Shown one piece after another: positions 34,676 to 42,859 of a stretch of 64,000 nucleotides of DNA. Numbering within the stretch: the stretch's first letter is position 1; each line of letters starts with the position of its first letter. Source of the stretch: Microcella sp. (GTDB lineage: Bacteria > Actinomycetota > Actinomycetes > Actinomycetales > Microbacteriaceae); assembly GCF_019739195.1 (NCBI RefSeq), contig NZ_JAHHDS010000003.1, positions 2,356,001 to 2,420,000 of the forward strand. Reading direction: 5' to 3'. The translations under genes were made by a program, and so were the position numbers. A model generated the notes under the pieces. That model had not been told where the DNA came from, searched no databases, and saw nothing but the letters and a program-made list of their open reading frames with translations.

Positions 34676-35230
34676 GTGACGTCGACCTTTCCTCTCGCCC
34701 GCAAAGGGTCTCCCGGCTATGACACTGCCGAGGTCGATGCGTTCCTCGAGCGCGCGCGTGCCTCGTATTCGCTGCCGCCCGGCCACGACGACGTCGTCAG
34801 CAGCGGTGAGATCAGACGCACGGCGTTTCGGGTCGTGCGCTCGAAAGGCTATTCGGCCCGGCACGTGGATGCTGCGCTCGAGCGCCTCGACGAGGCCTTC
34901 GCCGCGCGAGAACGCGAGCACGCGATCGCGCAGCAGGGCTCGGAGGCCTACTACGCCGGAATCCGCGCGACGGCTCAAGAGATCATCGACCGTCTCGCGC
35001 GCGGCGAGGGCAAGCGCTTCAGGCGCGTGAGCCCGTTCACGCGCGGCTACCACCCGAAAGACGTCGACGCCTTCGCGAGCCGCATCTCGGCGTACTTCGA
35101 GCAGAGCAGGTCGCTGCCGGTCGAGACCGTGCGCACGATCGCCTTTCGATCGAAGTTTCGCGGCTACCACGAGGCGCAGGTCGATCTGTTGCTCGACACC
35201 GTCGTCGACCTGATGCTGGCCGTTCGCTGA
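34676..35230 (+). CDS. DivIVA-domain repeat protein
   Basis: 184 residues. Two DivIVA-like units are visible: FPLARKGSPGYDTAEVDAFLERARASY near the start and FRRVSPFTRGYHPKDVDAFASRISAYF near 115, each followed by an AFRxxxxxGYxxxxVDxxLD segment. This matches the actinobacterial family of DivIVA-domain repeat proteins with two tandem N-terminal motifs and no long coiled coil. DivIVA domains bind curved membranes; a role in pole or septum organisation is inferred. GTG 34676 is chosen because CAGAAT (34664-34669) ends six bases before it (leaderless type). Follows cdsA by 67 bp. Confidence 0.85.
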   Translation: MTSTFPLARKGSPGYDTAEVDAFLERARASYSLPPGHDDVVSSGEIRRTAFRVVRSKGYSARHVDAALERLDEAFAAREREHAIAQQGSEAYYAGIRATAQEIIDRLARGEGKRFRRVSPFTRGYHPKDVDAFASRISAYFEQSRSLPVETVRTIAFRSKFRGYHEAQVDLLLDTVVDLMLAVR

Positions 35231-35264
35231 GCCCCGCCACGGGCTCGGGTAGACTTCTCGGACT

Positions 35265-35918
35265 GTGGAACGGTGGCAAACGGCGACGACGCGCTCCACT
35301 GCAGTAAGCGACGATTCGATCGTCGCTGGCGCGGGGGGCGCTGTTCGGCGACCCGTCGCGACTGAGCGGCACGTGCGTGCGCCGTGGTCGTTGCCCGTCT
35401 TCGCCTCGCTCGCGAGTCTGGCGCTCGTCATGGCGACCATCATCGACCCGACCTCGTCGACGGCGACGACGGCGATCACGACGGCGCCTGCACCCGACCA
35501 CGAGCCGCAGGTCATCATCGCCACCGACGACTACGTCAGCAGCGTCGAACGCGTGACCTGGAAGACCTCGCAAGTCGTCACCTACGGTGTCGCTCCCGCC
35601 GTCGGCACGCCCGATCCCGGTACCGCGCAGGCCATTGCCGCACAGATGGTCGCCGCTCGCGGCTGGAGCACGTCTGAGTACAACTGCCTCTACGCCCTCT
35701 GGGCGAAAGAGTCGGGGTGGAACGTCTACGCGCACAACAAGAGCTCTGGCGCCTACGGCATTCCGCAGTCGTTGCCCGGCAGCAAGATGGCGAGCGCCGG
35801 CGCAGACTGGGCGACGAACCCCGCGACGCAGATCACCTGGGGCCTCAACTACATCAGCGGCCGGTACGGCACGCCCTGTGGCGCGTGGGCGCACAGCCAG
35901 CGCGTCGGCTGGTACTAG
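35265..35918 (+). CDS. Membrane-anchored lytic-transglycosylase-like protein
   Basis: 217 residues. A hydrophilic N-terminus of about 42 residues precedes one membrane helix (about 44-62), so the C-terminal domain is outside. Residues about 125-217 resemble the lysozyme/SLT-like fold of actinobacterial peptidoglycan hydrolases: YNCLYALWAKESGWNVYAHN with putative catalytic E149, GAYGIPQSLPGSKM, TQITWGLNYISGRYGTPCGAW. It probably cleaves peptidoglycan glycan strands. GTG start; TAGACT (35250-35255) ends nine bases before it. Neighbours (DivIVA repeat protein, cdsA) suggest envelope growth. Confidence 0.85.
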   Translation: MERWQTATTRSTAVSDDSIVAGAGGAVRRPVATERHVRAPWSLPVFASLASLALVMATIIDPTSSTATTAITTAPAPDHEPQVIIATDDYVSSVERVTWKTSQVVTYGVAPAVGTPDPGTAQAIAAQMVAARGWSTSEYNCLYALWAKESGWNVYAHNKSSGAYGIPQSLPGSKMASAGADWATNPATQITWGLNYISGRYGTPCGAWAHSQRVGWY

Positions 35919-35930
35919 GCGAGAGCATCC

Positions 35931-36242
35931 ATGCCTCGCAGCAATCGGCCGCGTTCGCGGCGCACGCCTGACCGCGCACACGCCGCAGACGATGCACTCG
36001 ACCTCGAACGGCTACGCACGGGTCTGAAGCGCACCGAGATCAAGCGAGCCGGAGCCTTCTCGGTGCAGTCGGTCTCAGCCGCCGCCTCGGTGAAGGTCTA
36101 CAGCTGCCCCGGGTGCCGCGCGGAGGTGCCGATCGGCCAGGCCCACATCGTCGCCTGGCGCGCCGACGGCCCCATGAGCGACGACGCCGAGCTCTCCGCC
36201 CGGCGGCACTGGCACAGCTACTGCTGGAGGATGGAACCGTGA
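35931..36242 (+). CDS. Small conserved actinobacterial zinc-ribbon-like protein
   Basis: 103 residues. Basic N-terminus (MPRSNRPRSRRTPD), then YSCPGC ... AHIVAWRADG ... RRHWHSYCWR, so a CxxC pair and a later His/Cys pair could bind zinc. I recall similar small proteins across actinobacteria with no assigned function. GTG of the next gene overlaps its stop (GTGA), so it is coupled to the alpha/beta hydrolase. Confidence 0.78.
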   Translation: MPRSNRPRSRRTPDRAHAADDALDLERLRTGLKRTEIKRAGAFSVQSVSAAASVKVYSCPGCRAEVPIGQAHIVAWRADGPMSDDAELSARRHWHSYCWRMEP

Positions 36243-36952
36243 CCGAGCTCGTGCGAGCCGCGACCCTACTGCCCGCGGTGCGCCGCGAGATCGAGCTGCG
36301 TACCGCTGACGGGCTCACCCTGGTCGGCGAGCTCGCGTTGCCCGAGTCGCACGACCCCGTCGCGACGCTCGTCTGCCTGCACCCCCTGCCGACGGCGGGC
36401 GGGTTCATGGACTCGCACATTCTGCGTAAGGCAGCCGCACGACTTCCGGCGATGGCCGACATCGCCGTGCTGCGCTTCAACTTCCGCGGGGTGAGCTCGC
36501 CGCGCGGCACGAGCGAGGGCGAGTTCGGCCACGGCGACGACGAGCGATTCGACCTCGATGCGGCCATGGCGTTCGTCGCCGATCACAAGCTGCCCGACCC
36601 CTGGCTGCTCGGCTGGTCGTTCGGCACCGAGGTCGCGCTCAAGCACGGGCTCGAGCATCCGGTCGTCGGCGCCCTGCTGCTCTCGCCGCCGCTGCACCGC
36701 ACCGAGCAGAGCGAGCTGGCGCAGTGGGCAGGCAGTGGCAAGCGGCTGGTGGCGGTCATTCCTGAGCTCGACGACTACCTGCGCCCGGCCGAGGCTGCCG
36801 AGCGGTTCTCCGTTGTGCCGGAGTGCGAGCTCGTGGCTGTCGAGGGCGGCAAGCACTTGTGGGTGGGTGAGAACCAGACCTATCGCGTGCTGACCGAGAT
36901 CGTCGAGCGGCTCAATCCGGCGGTGCTGCCGTTGCCGACCGAGTGGCCATAG
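36239..36952 (+). CDS. Alpha/beta hydrolase
   Basis: 237 residues from GTG 36239, which overlaps the preceding stop. Core alpha/beta-hydrolase features: CLHPLPTAGGFMDSHILRKAA after strand 3, LRFNFRGVSSPRGTSEGEF, nucleophile elbow GWSFGTE, and a late Asp and His (ELDDYL; GGKHLWVG). This matches the group of KANL3/Tex30-like and YfhR-like hydrolases acting on unknown esters. No signal peptide, so cytoplasmic. The tail ends 46 bp before the convergent AI-2E gene. Confidence 0.85.
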   Translation: MTELVRAATLLPAVRREIELRTADGLTLVGELALPESHDPVATLVCLHPLPTAGGFMDSHILRKAAARLPAMADIAVLRFNFRGVSSPRGTSEGEFGHGDDERFDLDAAMAFVADHKLPDPWLLGWSFGTEVALKHGLEHPVVGALLLSPPLHRTEQSELAQWAGSGKRLVAVIPELDDYLRPAEAAERFSVVPECELVAVEGGKHLWVGENQTYRVLTEIVERLNPAVLPLPTEWP

Positions 36953-36998
36953 GGGCTGCTCTCGTCGTCGTCGCCCTCGCGGGCGGCACAGTGCCCGT

Positions 36999-38060
36999 CT
37001 ACTTCTCCTCCTGCTTCGGCACGAGAACCTGATCGATGACGATGAGGATCGAGGCCGCGACAGGAATCGCGATGAGCGCGCCGAGAATGCCCAGCAGGGT
37101 GCCGCCGATGAGCGCCGCGATGACGACGACGACGCCGGGCACCTTGACGGCGCGGTTCATGATGTTCGGGCTCAGCAGGTAGGCCTCGACCTGCATGTAG
37201 ACGAGGTAGTAGACGCCCGCGACGATCACGGTGAGCATCGACTCGGGGTTCACGAGCAGCTGCGTGAGCACGATGATGATCGAGCCGGTGAGGGTTCCGA
37301 CGAGCGGCACGAGCGAGAACAAGAAGGCGATGAAGGCGAACAGTGCGGGGTAGGCGGCGCCGATCGCGCTCAAGAAGATGAAGCTCAGCACTCCGTTGAT
37401 GAGGGCGAGCGAGACCTGGCCGACGACGTAGCGGCCGACGGCGTGCGCCACCTGCTCGGCGATGTCGATGAACTTCTCTCGACGCGACTTCGGCACGAGA
37501 CGGTAGAGGGCGCGCTTGATGTTCCCGATCGATGCCGTGAAGTACAGGGTGAGAATCAAGATGATGAGGGCGCCGAAGATGCCTGTGGCGATCGAGACGC
37601 CCACCGAGAAGACACCGCCGCCGATCTGTGCCAGATTGTCGGGGTTCGTCAGGTAGGCGAGGGCTTCTTGCGCGGCGAGCCGCACATCGATGATCTCGAT
37701 CGGGATGACCGCTTGAATCTGCTCGAAGAACTGGTCGAGCGACTCGATGTTCGTGACGTACTCGGTGATCTGATTGACGAGCTTGGTTGACTGCTCGATC
37801 ACGACGGGGATGATCGCGAACACGAGACCCACGAAGAGCCCGAGCACCCCGACGAGCACGGTGAGGATCGCGGCCCATCGGGGCCACTTGCGGCTCTCGA
37901 GCCAGGTGACGAGCGGGTCGAGACCGAGCGCGATGAAGATCGCCGCACCGATGTAGGTGAGAATCGTCGCGAGCGAGGCGAAGGCGCCGCCGATGAGCAC
38001 GGCGATGAGCACGCCCAGGCCTCCGAAGAGCCCGAGCCTGAACGCGTTCTGAATCTTCAC
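36999..38060 (-). CDS. AI-2E family (TqsA/YdiK-type) transporter
   Basis: 353 residues with about seven to eight hydrophobic helices in the AI-2E plan: two at the N-terminus (FRLGLFGGLGVLIAVLIGG), an outside segment (residues about 95-150), then a dense block including PLVGTLTGSIIIVLTQLLV and the final GVVVVIAALIGGTLLGILGALIAIPVAA. Family members export small molecules or act as Na+/H+ antiporters; AI-2 export is shown only for TqsA. GTG 38060 with AAGAAGGG. It lies 31 bp after the coiled-coil gene on the same strand, so the two are probably cotranscribed. Confidence 0.9.
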   Translation of the reverse strand: MKIQNAFRLGLFGGLGVLIAVLIGGAFASLATILTYIGAAIFIALGLDPLVTWLESRKWPRWAAILTVLVGVLGLFVGLVFAIIPVVIEQSTKLVNQITEYVTNIESLDQFFEQIQAVIPIEIIDVRLAAQEALAYLTNPDNLAQIGGGVFSVGVSIATGIFGALIILILTLYFTASIGNIKRALYRLVPKSRREKFIDIAEQVAHAVGRYVVGQVSLALINGVLSFIFLSAIGAAYPALFAFIAFLFSLVPLVGTLTGSIIIVLTQLLVNPESMLTVIVAGVYYLVYMQVEAYLLSPNIMNRAVKVPGVVVVIAALIGGTLLGILGALIAIPVAASILIVIDQVLVPKQEEK

Positions 38061-38091
38061 GATTGCCCTTCTTGCGCGTCGCGAGGAGGGA

Positions 38092-39750
38092 TCACACCTC
38101 GCGCTTGGTCAGCGTCTCCGCCTGTGACAGTACCCCTTGCAGGCCCTCGAAATAGCCCGCCACGGCGTCGCGCTCGACGCGCAGCCGCTCGAGCCGCTCT
38201 TCGGCATCGGCCATGAGAGCAGCCGACCGCTCTTCGGCCGAGCGCCGCAGTTCGGCTGCTCGGGTCTCGGCGTTCTCGAGCACCGATCGGGCGGTCGCAT
38301 CGGCCGCCGATCGGGCGGCCTGAGCCTCGTCGTTCGCACTGCGCAACAGCTGCTCGGCCTCCGCGCGCGCTGTCGCGGCCCGTTCCTGGGCCGCCGTGAG
38401 TTGCGCGGTTGCCTCGTCGAGGTAGCGCTGGGTCTGGGCGACAGCGTCTTGCTGCCGCGTGAGGTACTCGCGCTCGGCCTCGTCGCGGCGCGCGGTGAGC
38501 TCGACGTCGAGGTCGACGCGGGCCTGCTCGGCGTCGCGGGCGAGCCGTGCACGGTGCTCGTCGCGGTCATGCTGTAGCTGCGCGGCAACACGCGCTGCCT
38601 CGTCGGCGAGAGTGCGTCGCTGCGTCGCAGCGTCGCGCTCGAGGGCAGCACGTTGCTGCGCGACGGCGGTCTCGTGGGCTGCTCGAGCCTCAGCGATCTC
38701 GCGCTCGAGCTCTGCGCGCTGCGTCGCCTGCTGTGCTTCAGTGGTGCGGCGCACACCATCGAGCTCTTCGGCGAGAGCAGTACGCGTGCTCTCGACCTCG
38801 TGCTCGAGGGCGATGCGGGCGGCGTCGAGCTCGTGGGCGAGCGATGCCCGCGCAGCGGTGATCTCTTTCTCGAGGGCTTCGCGCGAACGCGTCTCGAGGT
38901 GCTCGAGCTCGGCACGGCGACGCTCTTCTTCGGCCGACCACTCTTGCTCGCGCCGAGCGAGGTCTGACTCGACGGCTTCGCGCTTCTGCTCGAGCTCGGC
39001 GGCGAGGGCTGCGCGGGCGTGACGCACGTCGTCGTCGAGCTGAGCGCGCCGTGTGGTGTCGTCGCTCTCGAACGTGACGCGCGCCTGCTCGGTCTCTCGA
39101 GCGAGCGCTCCGGCTGCCTCGCGCGCTTCGGCCACCTCGCGGTCGGTCACGACGCGCAGCTCGGCGAGCTCGCGTTCGGTCTCGGCGCGCAGCGCTGCCG
39201 CCTCGCGCTTGGCGGTTGCCCGTGCCTCGGCGGCTTCGGTGGCGACAGCGCCGCGGATGGCGGCCGCTTCGCGCGTCGCCTCATCGATGAGGGCGTCGGC
39301 CTCGGCGCGCGCCCGGGCCACGGCCTGTTCGGCATCGCGCACGGCGGAATCGGTCAGCTGGGCCGACCGCTCGGCGGCCTCGGCGACCATGCGCTCGGTG
39401 CGCTCGGCCGTCTCGGCCTGCAGACGTTGGGCTTCTGACTGCGCGGCGGCGCGCAGCTTCTCGGCGTCGATGTCGGCCTGGCTGATGAGTCGTGTCGACT
39501 GCTCTTCGGCGATGCGCAGGGTCTGCTCGAGCTTGGTGCCGAGGCCGCTGTAGGTGGGTCGTCCGACTTCGTCGAGTTCTGCCTGCAGGTCGTCGATGAC
39601 TGCTTGCAGCCGTCCTACTTCTTTCGCCGCATCGGCGCGGTCGGAGTTCGCCTTGATGAGTTCTCGGCGAATCTCCTGCAGTGCGCGGTCGACCTCTTCG
39701 CGCTTGTATCCGCGCATTTCTGAGCCGAAGTCGTACTCGGTGTCTGCCAC
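38092..39750 (-). CDS. Long coiled-coil protein with N-terminal DivIVA-like motif
   Basis: 552 residues. The N-terminus MADTEYDFGSEMRGYKREEVDRALQEIRREL contains a DivIVA-like FxxxxxGYxxxEVDxxL motif. Almost all of the rest (about 30-530) is heptad-type coiled coil rich in Ala, Glu, Arg and Gln, like Scy/FilP-class filament proteins, with no membrane segment. It ends VAGYFEGLQGVLSQAETL, a DivIVA-like terminus. A polar or septal scaffold role is inferred. GTG 39750 has GGAGAAG upstream. The sequence is repetitive enough to open long frames on the other strand. Confidence 0.82.
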   Translation of the reverse strand: MADTEYDFGSEMRGYKREEVDRALQEIRRELIKANSDRADAAKEVGRLQAVIDDLQAELDEVGRPTYSGLGTKLEQTLRIAEEQSTRLISQADIDAEKLRAAAQSEAQRLQAETAERTERMVAEAAERSAQLTDSAVRDAEQAVARARAEADALIDEATREAAAIRGAVATEAAEARATAKREAAALRAETERELAELRVVTDREVAEAREAAGALARETEQARVTFESDDTTRRAQLDDDVRHARAALAAELEQKREAVESDLARREQEWSAEEERRRAELEHLETRSREALEKEITAARASLAHELDAARIALEHEVESTRTALAEELDGVRRTTEAQQATQRAELEREIAEARAAHETAVAQQRAALERDAATQRRTLADEAARVAAQLQHDRDEHRARLARDAEQARVDLDVELTARRDEAEREYLTRQQDAVAQTQRYLDEATAQLTAAQERAATARAEAEQLLRSANDEAQAARSAADATARSVLENAETRAAELRRSAEERSAALMADAEERLERLRVERDAVAGYFEGLQGVLSQAETLTKREV

Positions 39751-40052
39751 GTTCTTCTCCGGGGGTTCGAGGGGGGAATGCGTTCGAGTGTAGTCGTGCA
39801 GGAGGGCAGGCGAACCGGCTCAAGCGAGGCCGTCGTCCCCGCACATTCGACTCTCGAATGGGCTACCAGGCGAGCATCGGCTATTCTGGAATGTCGTTGT
39901 TCTGCTGGTCGACCGTCGTCTCGACGGTTATCGCCCGATGTCGAGCGCGGGGAGAGTCGGTGCACCTGCACCGTGATCACCCCCTCTACCGCCGGATGAT
40001 CGTGGCCCGCGATCGCTCGATCGCGTCGAACCAGCACGAAAGGAGCTTCCCC
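39751..40052. promoter_or_regulatory. Divergent intergenic region with palindrome and leader hairpin
   Basis: 302 bp without a gene. On the minus strand TACACT (39792-39787) is a possible -10 for the coiled-coil gene. CATTCGA-ctc-TCGAATG (39844-39860) is a perfect 7-3-7 palindrome. On the plus strand TATTCT (39892-39897) is a possible -10; ACCGTCG-tct-CGACGGT (39912-39928) would form a hairpin at the start of the roughly 150-nt leader of the 40053 gene. AAAGGAG at 40039-40045 is its ribosome site. Confidence 0.45.
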
Positions 40053-41930
40053 GTGCGATTCATCGCCGCCATCGTCTTCTTCCTTGTCGCCGTCGTCGGA
40101 GTCGGACTGGGGGTCGCGCAGCGCACGATCCTCGCGCCTCCCGACCGCGTCACCTCGAGCCTCGAGCTCGACAGCCCGGCTGCTGTCACCATCATCGACG
40201 GCACCGCCCTGAACGCGTACGAGGGGCGACAGACGATCGCCATCACGGGCGGCGTCGTCGCGCCCCCGATTCCGGAACCGGAGCCGTCGGAGACCCCGGC
40301 GATCGACCCCTCGCCGGCGCAGACCGTGGCGCCCGAAGGCGACGTGGCGACCGAGACCGATGCCATTGCCGCGGCGTACGGCCGCACCGCCGATGTCGTG
40401 GCCTGGGTGGGCCCCGCCACGTACAACCTCGTGACTTTCGACGCAGAGCTGGGCGAGCTCGTCAGCGAGACCGTGGTGGGCACAGAAGCCTCGGTGCCGA
40501 GCCCGTTCGGCGGCGACCTCTGGTTTGGCGACTACCTCGGCGAGGCCGAACTGGGCGTGACCCTCAACGTGCCTGAGAACGTCTCGATGCTCATCGTCTC
40601 CGACGGCACCCTGCCGGCGCCCCAGCAGGTGTCGGTGACGTGGCCACTCGACTCGAGTACGCCCTTCTCGACTGTGCTGATTCTGGGCGGTGTCGCCGCG
40701 CTCATTATTGGGCTGCTCCTGCTGCTCTGGGCACTCCTGCACATGCGTCGCCAGCGGGGCCCTCGGCGCAAGACCCCCAAGATGCCCAAGGTTCCGAAAC
40801 CGTCGCGCTACCGGTTGCCGGCGGGGCGCACCCTCATCGGCCGACCCAAGGGCCGTCGCGCGGCGTCGCGCGTGGCCCTCGTGCCCGTGCTGGTCACGGG
40901 CGCTCTCCTGCTCGGTGCCTGCACGACCGGCGGAGCCACGCTCGCCGGCCAGACCCCGGCCCCGACCGAGACTCCCGGCACGGAGACCCCAGCAGTGGCC
41001 GTGACCGAGAACCAGCTCGAGCGCATCATTACTCGTGTGGGCACCACCCTCGAGCAGGCCGACACCGACACCGACCCGGCGCTCGCCGCGACACGACTCG
41101 CGGGGCCTGCGCTGCAGCTGCGCCAGGCGAGCTACGAAATTCGCGACGATGAGGCCGAGTACGCCATCCTTCCGGTCATCCCCACCGGAGACGTGCAGAT
41201 CACCCTGCCCCAGCGGCTTCCCGAAGAGGGCGACACCTGGCCGCGCCGCGTCTTCGCGATCGTGCAGGCTCCGGTCGTGGTGAATGACGAAGGCGAAGAG
41301 TCTGCCACGCCGCCGCTCGCGCTCGTGCTCGTGCAAGACGACCCGCGCAGTCAGTACAAGGTGCACTACGCAGTCACGGTCACGCTCGCTGAAGATGCCG
41401 AGCGCCCGGAGGTGGCCCCCGCCGCCTTGGGCACCCCGGTGCTGCAGAGCGACACGACCCTGCTCGCGGTCGCACCCGCCGACGTCGCGGCCGGGTACTC
41501 CGAGATTCTGCTGCTCGGTGAAGAGAGCGAGTCGTATCCGTTGTTCCAGGTCGAGGGCGACACGCTTATCGAGCAGATCGGCCTCGCGGCGAAGAACGCA
41601 CGGCGATCGGCGTTGCCCGAGACTGCGGCTATCCGGTTCGACGGTGCCGTGGGTGAGGCCGAGATCGTCTCGTTCGTGACCAACGACGGCGGCGCGCTCG
41701 TGGCCGTGTATCTCACCGAGTCTGAGCGCGTCACGCCCACGCAGGCCGGTGCCGCGATCAACGCGCCCGCGCCGGTGGCAGCTCTGGCGGGGCGCACGCA
41801 GAGCACGCGCGGCATCTCGGCGACGTACGGTATTCAGGTGCTCTTCTACGTGCCTCCCGTGGGCAGCGACGCGCTCATCGTGCAGCTCGGCTACACCCAG
41901 GGGCTCATCGACGCCGCGGAGGTATCGTGA
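40053..41930 (+). CDS. Bipartite membrane protein with internal lipobox-like helix
   Basis: 625 residues from GTG 40053, supported by AAAGGAG seven bases upstream; the open frame further upstream is not supported. Helix 1 (about 3-22), an outside domain (about 25-205, no Cys), helix 2 (about 208-232), a very basic cytoplasmic linker (HMRRQRGPRRKTPKMPKVPK...), helix 3 VALVPVLVTGALLLGAC, then an outside domain of about 330 residues after a Thr/Pro-rich spacer. Helix 3 looks exactly like a lipoprotein signal peptide with lipobox LLGAC, preceded by basic residues, which suggests fusion of a membrane protein and a lipoprotein. Function unknown. The next gene overlaps it by 4 bases. Confidence 0.75.
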   Translation: MRFIAAIVFFLVAVVGVGLGVAQRTILAPPDRVTSSLELDSPAAVTIIDGTALNAYEGRQTIAITGGVVAPPIPEPEPSETPAIDPSPAQTVAPEGDVATETDAIAAAYGRTADVVAWVGPATYNLVTFDAELGELVSETVVGTEASVPSPFGGDLWFGDYLGEAELGVTLNVPENVSMLIVSDGTLPAPQQVSVTWPLDSSTPFSTVLILGGVAALIIGLLLLLWALLHMRRQRGPRRKTPKMPKVPKPSRYRLPAGRTLIGRPKGRRAASRVALVPVLVTGALLLGACTTGGATLAGQTPAPTETPGTETPAVAVTENQLERIITRVGTTLEQADTDTDPALAATRLAGPALQLRQASYEIRDDEAEYAILPVIPTGDVQITLPQRLPEEGDTWPRRVFAIVQAPVVVNDEGEESATPPLALVLVQDDPRSQYKVHYAVTVTLAEDAERPEVAPAALGTPVLQSDTTLLAVAPADVAAGYSEILLLGEESESYPLFQVEGDTLIEQIGLAAKNARRSALPETAAIRFDGAVGEAEIVSFVTNDGGALVAVYLTESERVTPTQAGAAINAPAPVAALAGRTQSTRGISATYGIQVLFYVPPVGSDALIVQLGYTQGLIDAAEVS

Positions 41931-42847
41931 CCGACCCCCGCATGACCAGCGCTTCGTTGCGAGGCGCCGTCGACCTGTCGTCGCTCGTGCGTGCGGCACA
42001 GGCCCCTGCTGCTCCGTCGGGAGGCGAACCAGCCGCCGGCGCACCAGCATCGATCGCCCGCGACGTCGATGAGGCGTCGTTCGGCGAGGTGGTCGAGCTC
42101 TCGCGCACGGTGCCCGTGATCGTCGAGTTCTACGCCGACAACATCGCTCCGGTGCTCGGGTCGGTGATCGCGGCGTACGGCGGCCGGCTCGCGCTCGCGA
42201 CAGTGGACGGCAACCGCAACCCCCAACTCGCGCAGGCCTTCCAGATTCAGCAGGTTCCCGCCGTGGTTGCGCTCGTCGGCGGCCGACCGCTGCCGCTCTT
42301 CGTCGGCATTCCCGGCGACGCCGAGGTGCGCCAGGTGCTCGACCAGGTGCTCGAGCTCGCCGCGCAGAACGGCGTCACCGGAATGGTGCCGACCGAGGGT
42401 GCCGAGCCGGCCGACGAGCCCGATGAGCCGCCGTTGCCGCCGCTGCACCAGCAGGCCTTCGACGCGATCAGCGCGGGCGACTACGACGAGGCCGCGAGCG
42501 CGTATCGCACGGCGATCGCCCAAAACCCGCGCGATCAGCTCGCCGTCGCCGGCCTTGCGCAGGTCTCGCTGCTGCAGCGGCTCGAGGGCCTCGATGCGGC
42601 CGCGGTGAGGTCGGCGGGGGCCGCCGCGCTCGATGATGTGGATGCTCAGCTCGCCGTCGCCGACCTTGACCTCAGCGGAGGGCACGTCGACGACGCCTTC
42701 GCGCGCCTGCTGCGCGTCTTCCCGACGGCAGATGCCGACGGCAAGGCACTCGTGCGCACCCGCTTGCTCGAGTTCTTCGAGATCGTCGGTGCCGACGACG
42801 AGCGCACCATTGTCGCTCGCCGCGCACTCACCGCACTGCTGTTCTGA
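41927..42847 (+). CDS. Thioredoxin-like TPR protein (CnoX/YbbN type) lacking CxxC
   Basis: 306 residues from GTG 41927 (GTGA overlap with the previous stop). A thioredoxin fold spans about 45-150: VPVIVEFYADNIAPV, LALATVDGNRNPQLAQAFQIQQVPAVVAL. The active-site CxxC is replaced by NIAP, so no disulfide chemistry is expected. Residues about 165-305 are TPR-like helices (AFDAISAGDYDEAASAYRTAIAQNP). E. coli CnoX, also redox-variable, is a chaperone-like holdase working with GroEL; a similar protein-protection role is inferred. It converges with glgB with only 12 bases between. Confidence 0.83.
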   Translation: MTDPRMTSASLRGAVDLSSLVRAAQAPAAPSGGEPAAGAPASIARDVDEASFGEVVELSRTVPVIVEFYADNIAPVLGSVIAAYGGRLALATVDGNRNPQLAQAFQIQQVPAVVALVGGRPLPLFVGIPGDAEVRQVLDQVLELAAQNGVTGMVPTEGAEPADEPDEPPLPPLHQQAFDAISAGDYDEAASAYRTAIAQNPRDQLAVAGLAQVSLLQRLEGLDAAAVRSAGAAALDDVDAQLAVADLDLSGGHVDDAFARLLRVFPTADADGKALVRTRLLEFFEIVGADDERTIVARRALTALLF

Positions 42848-42859
42848 CGCGCGGGAGAC

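Noticed and set aside
39615-42050. Long open frame on the minus strand opposite the 40053-41930 gene
   Set aside because: It is Arg/His-rich with no recognisable domain, has no ribosome site, and follows from high GC and biased codons of the real gene on the plus strand.
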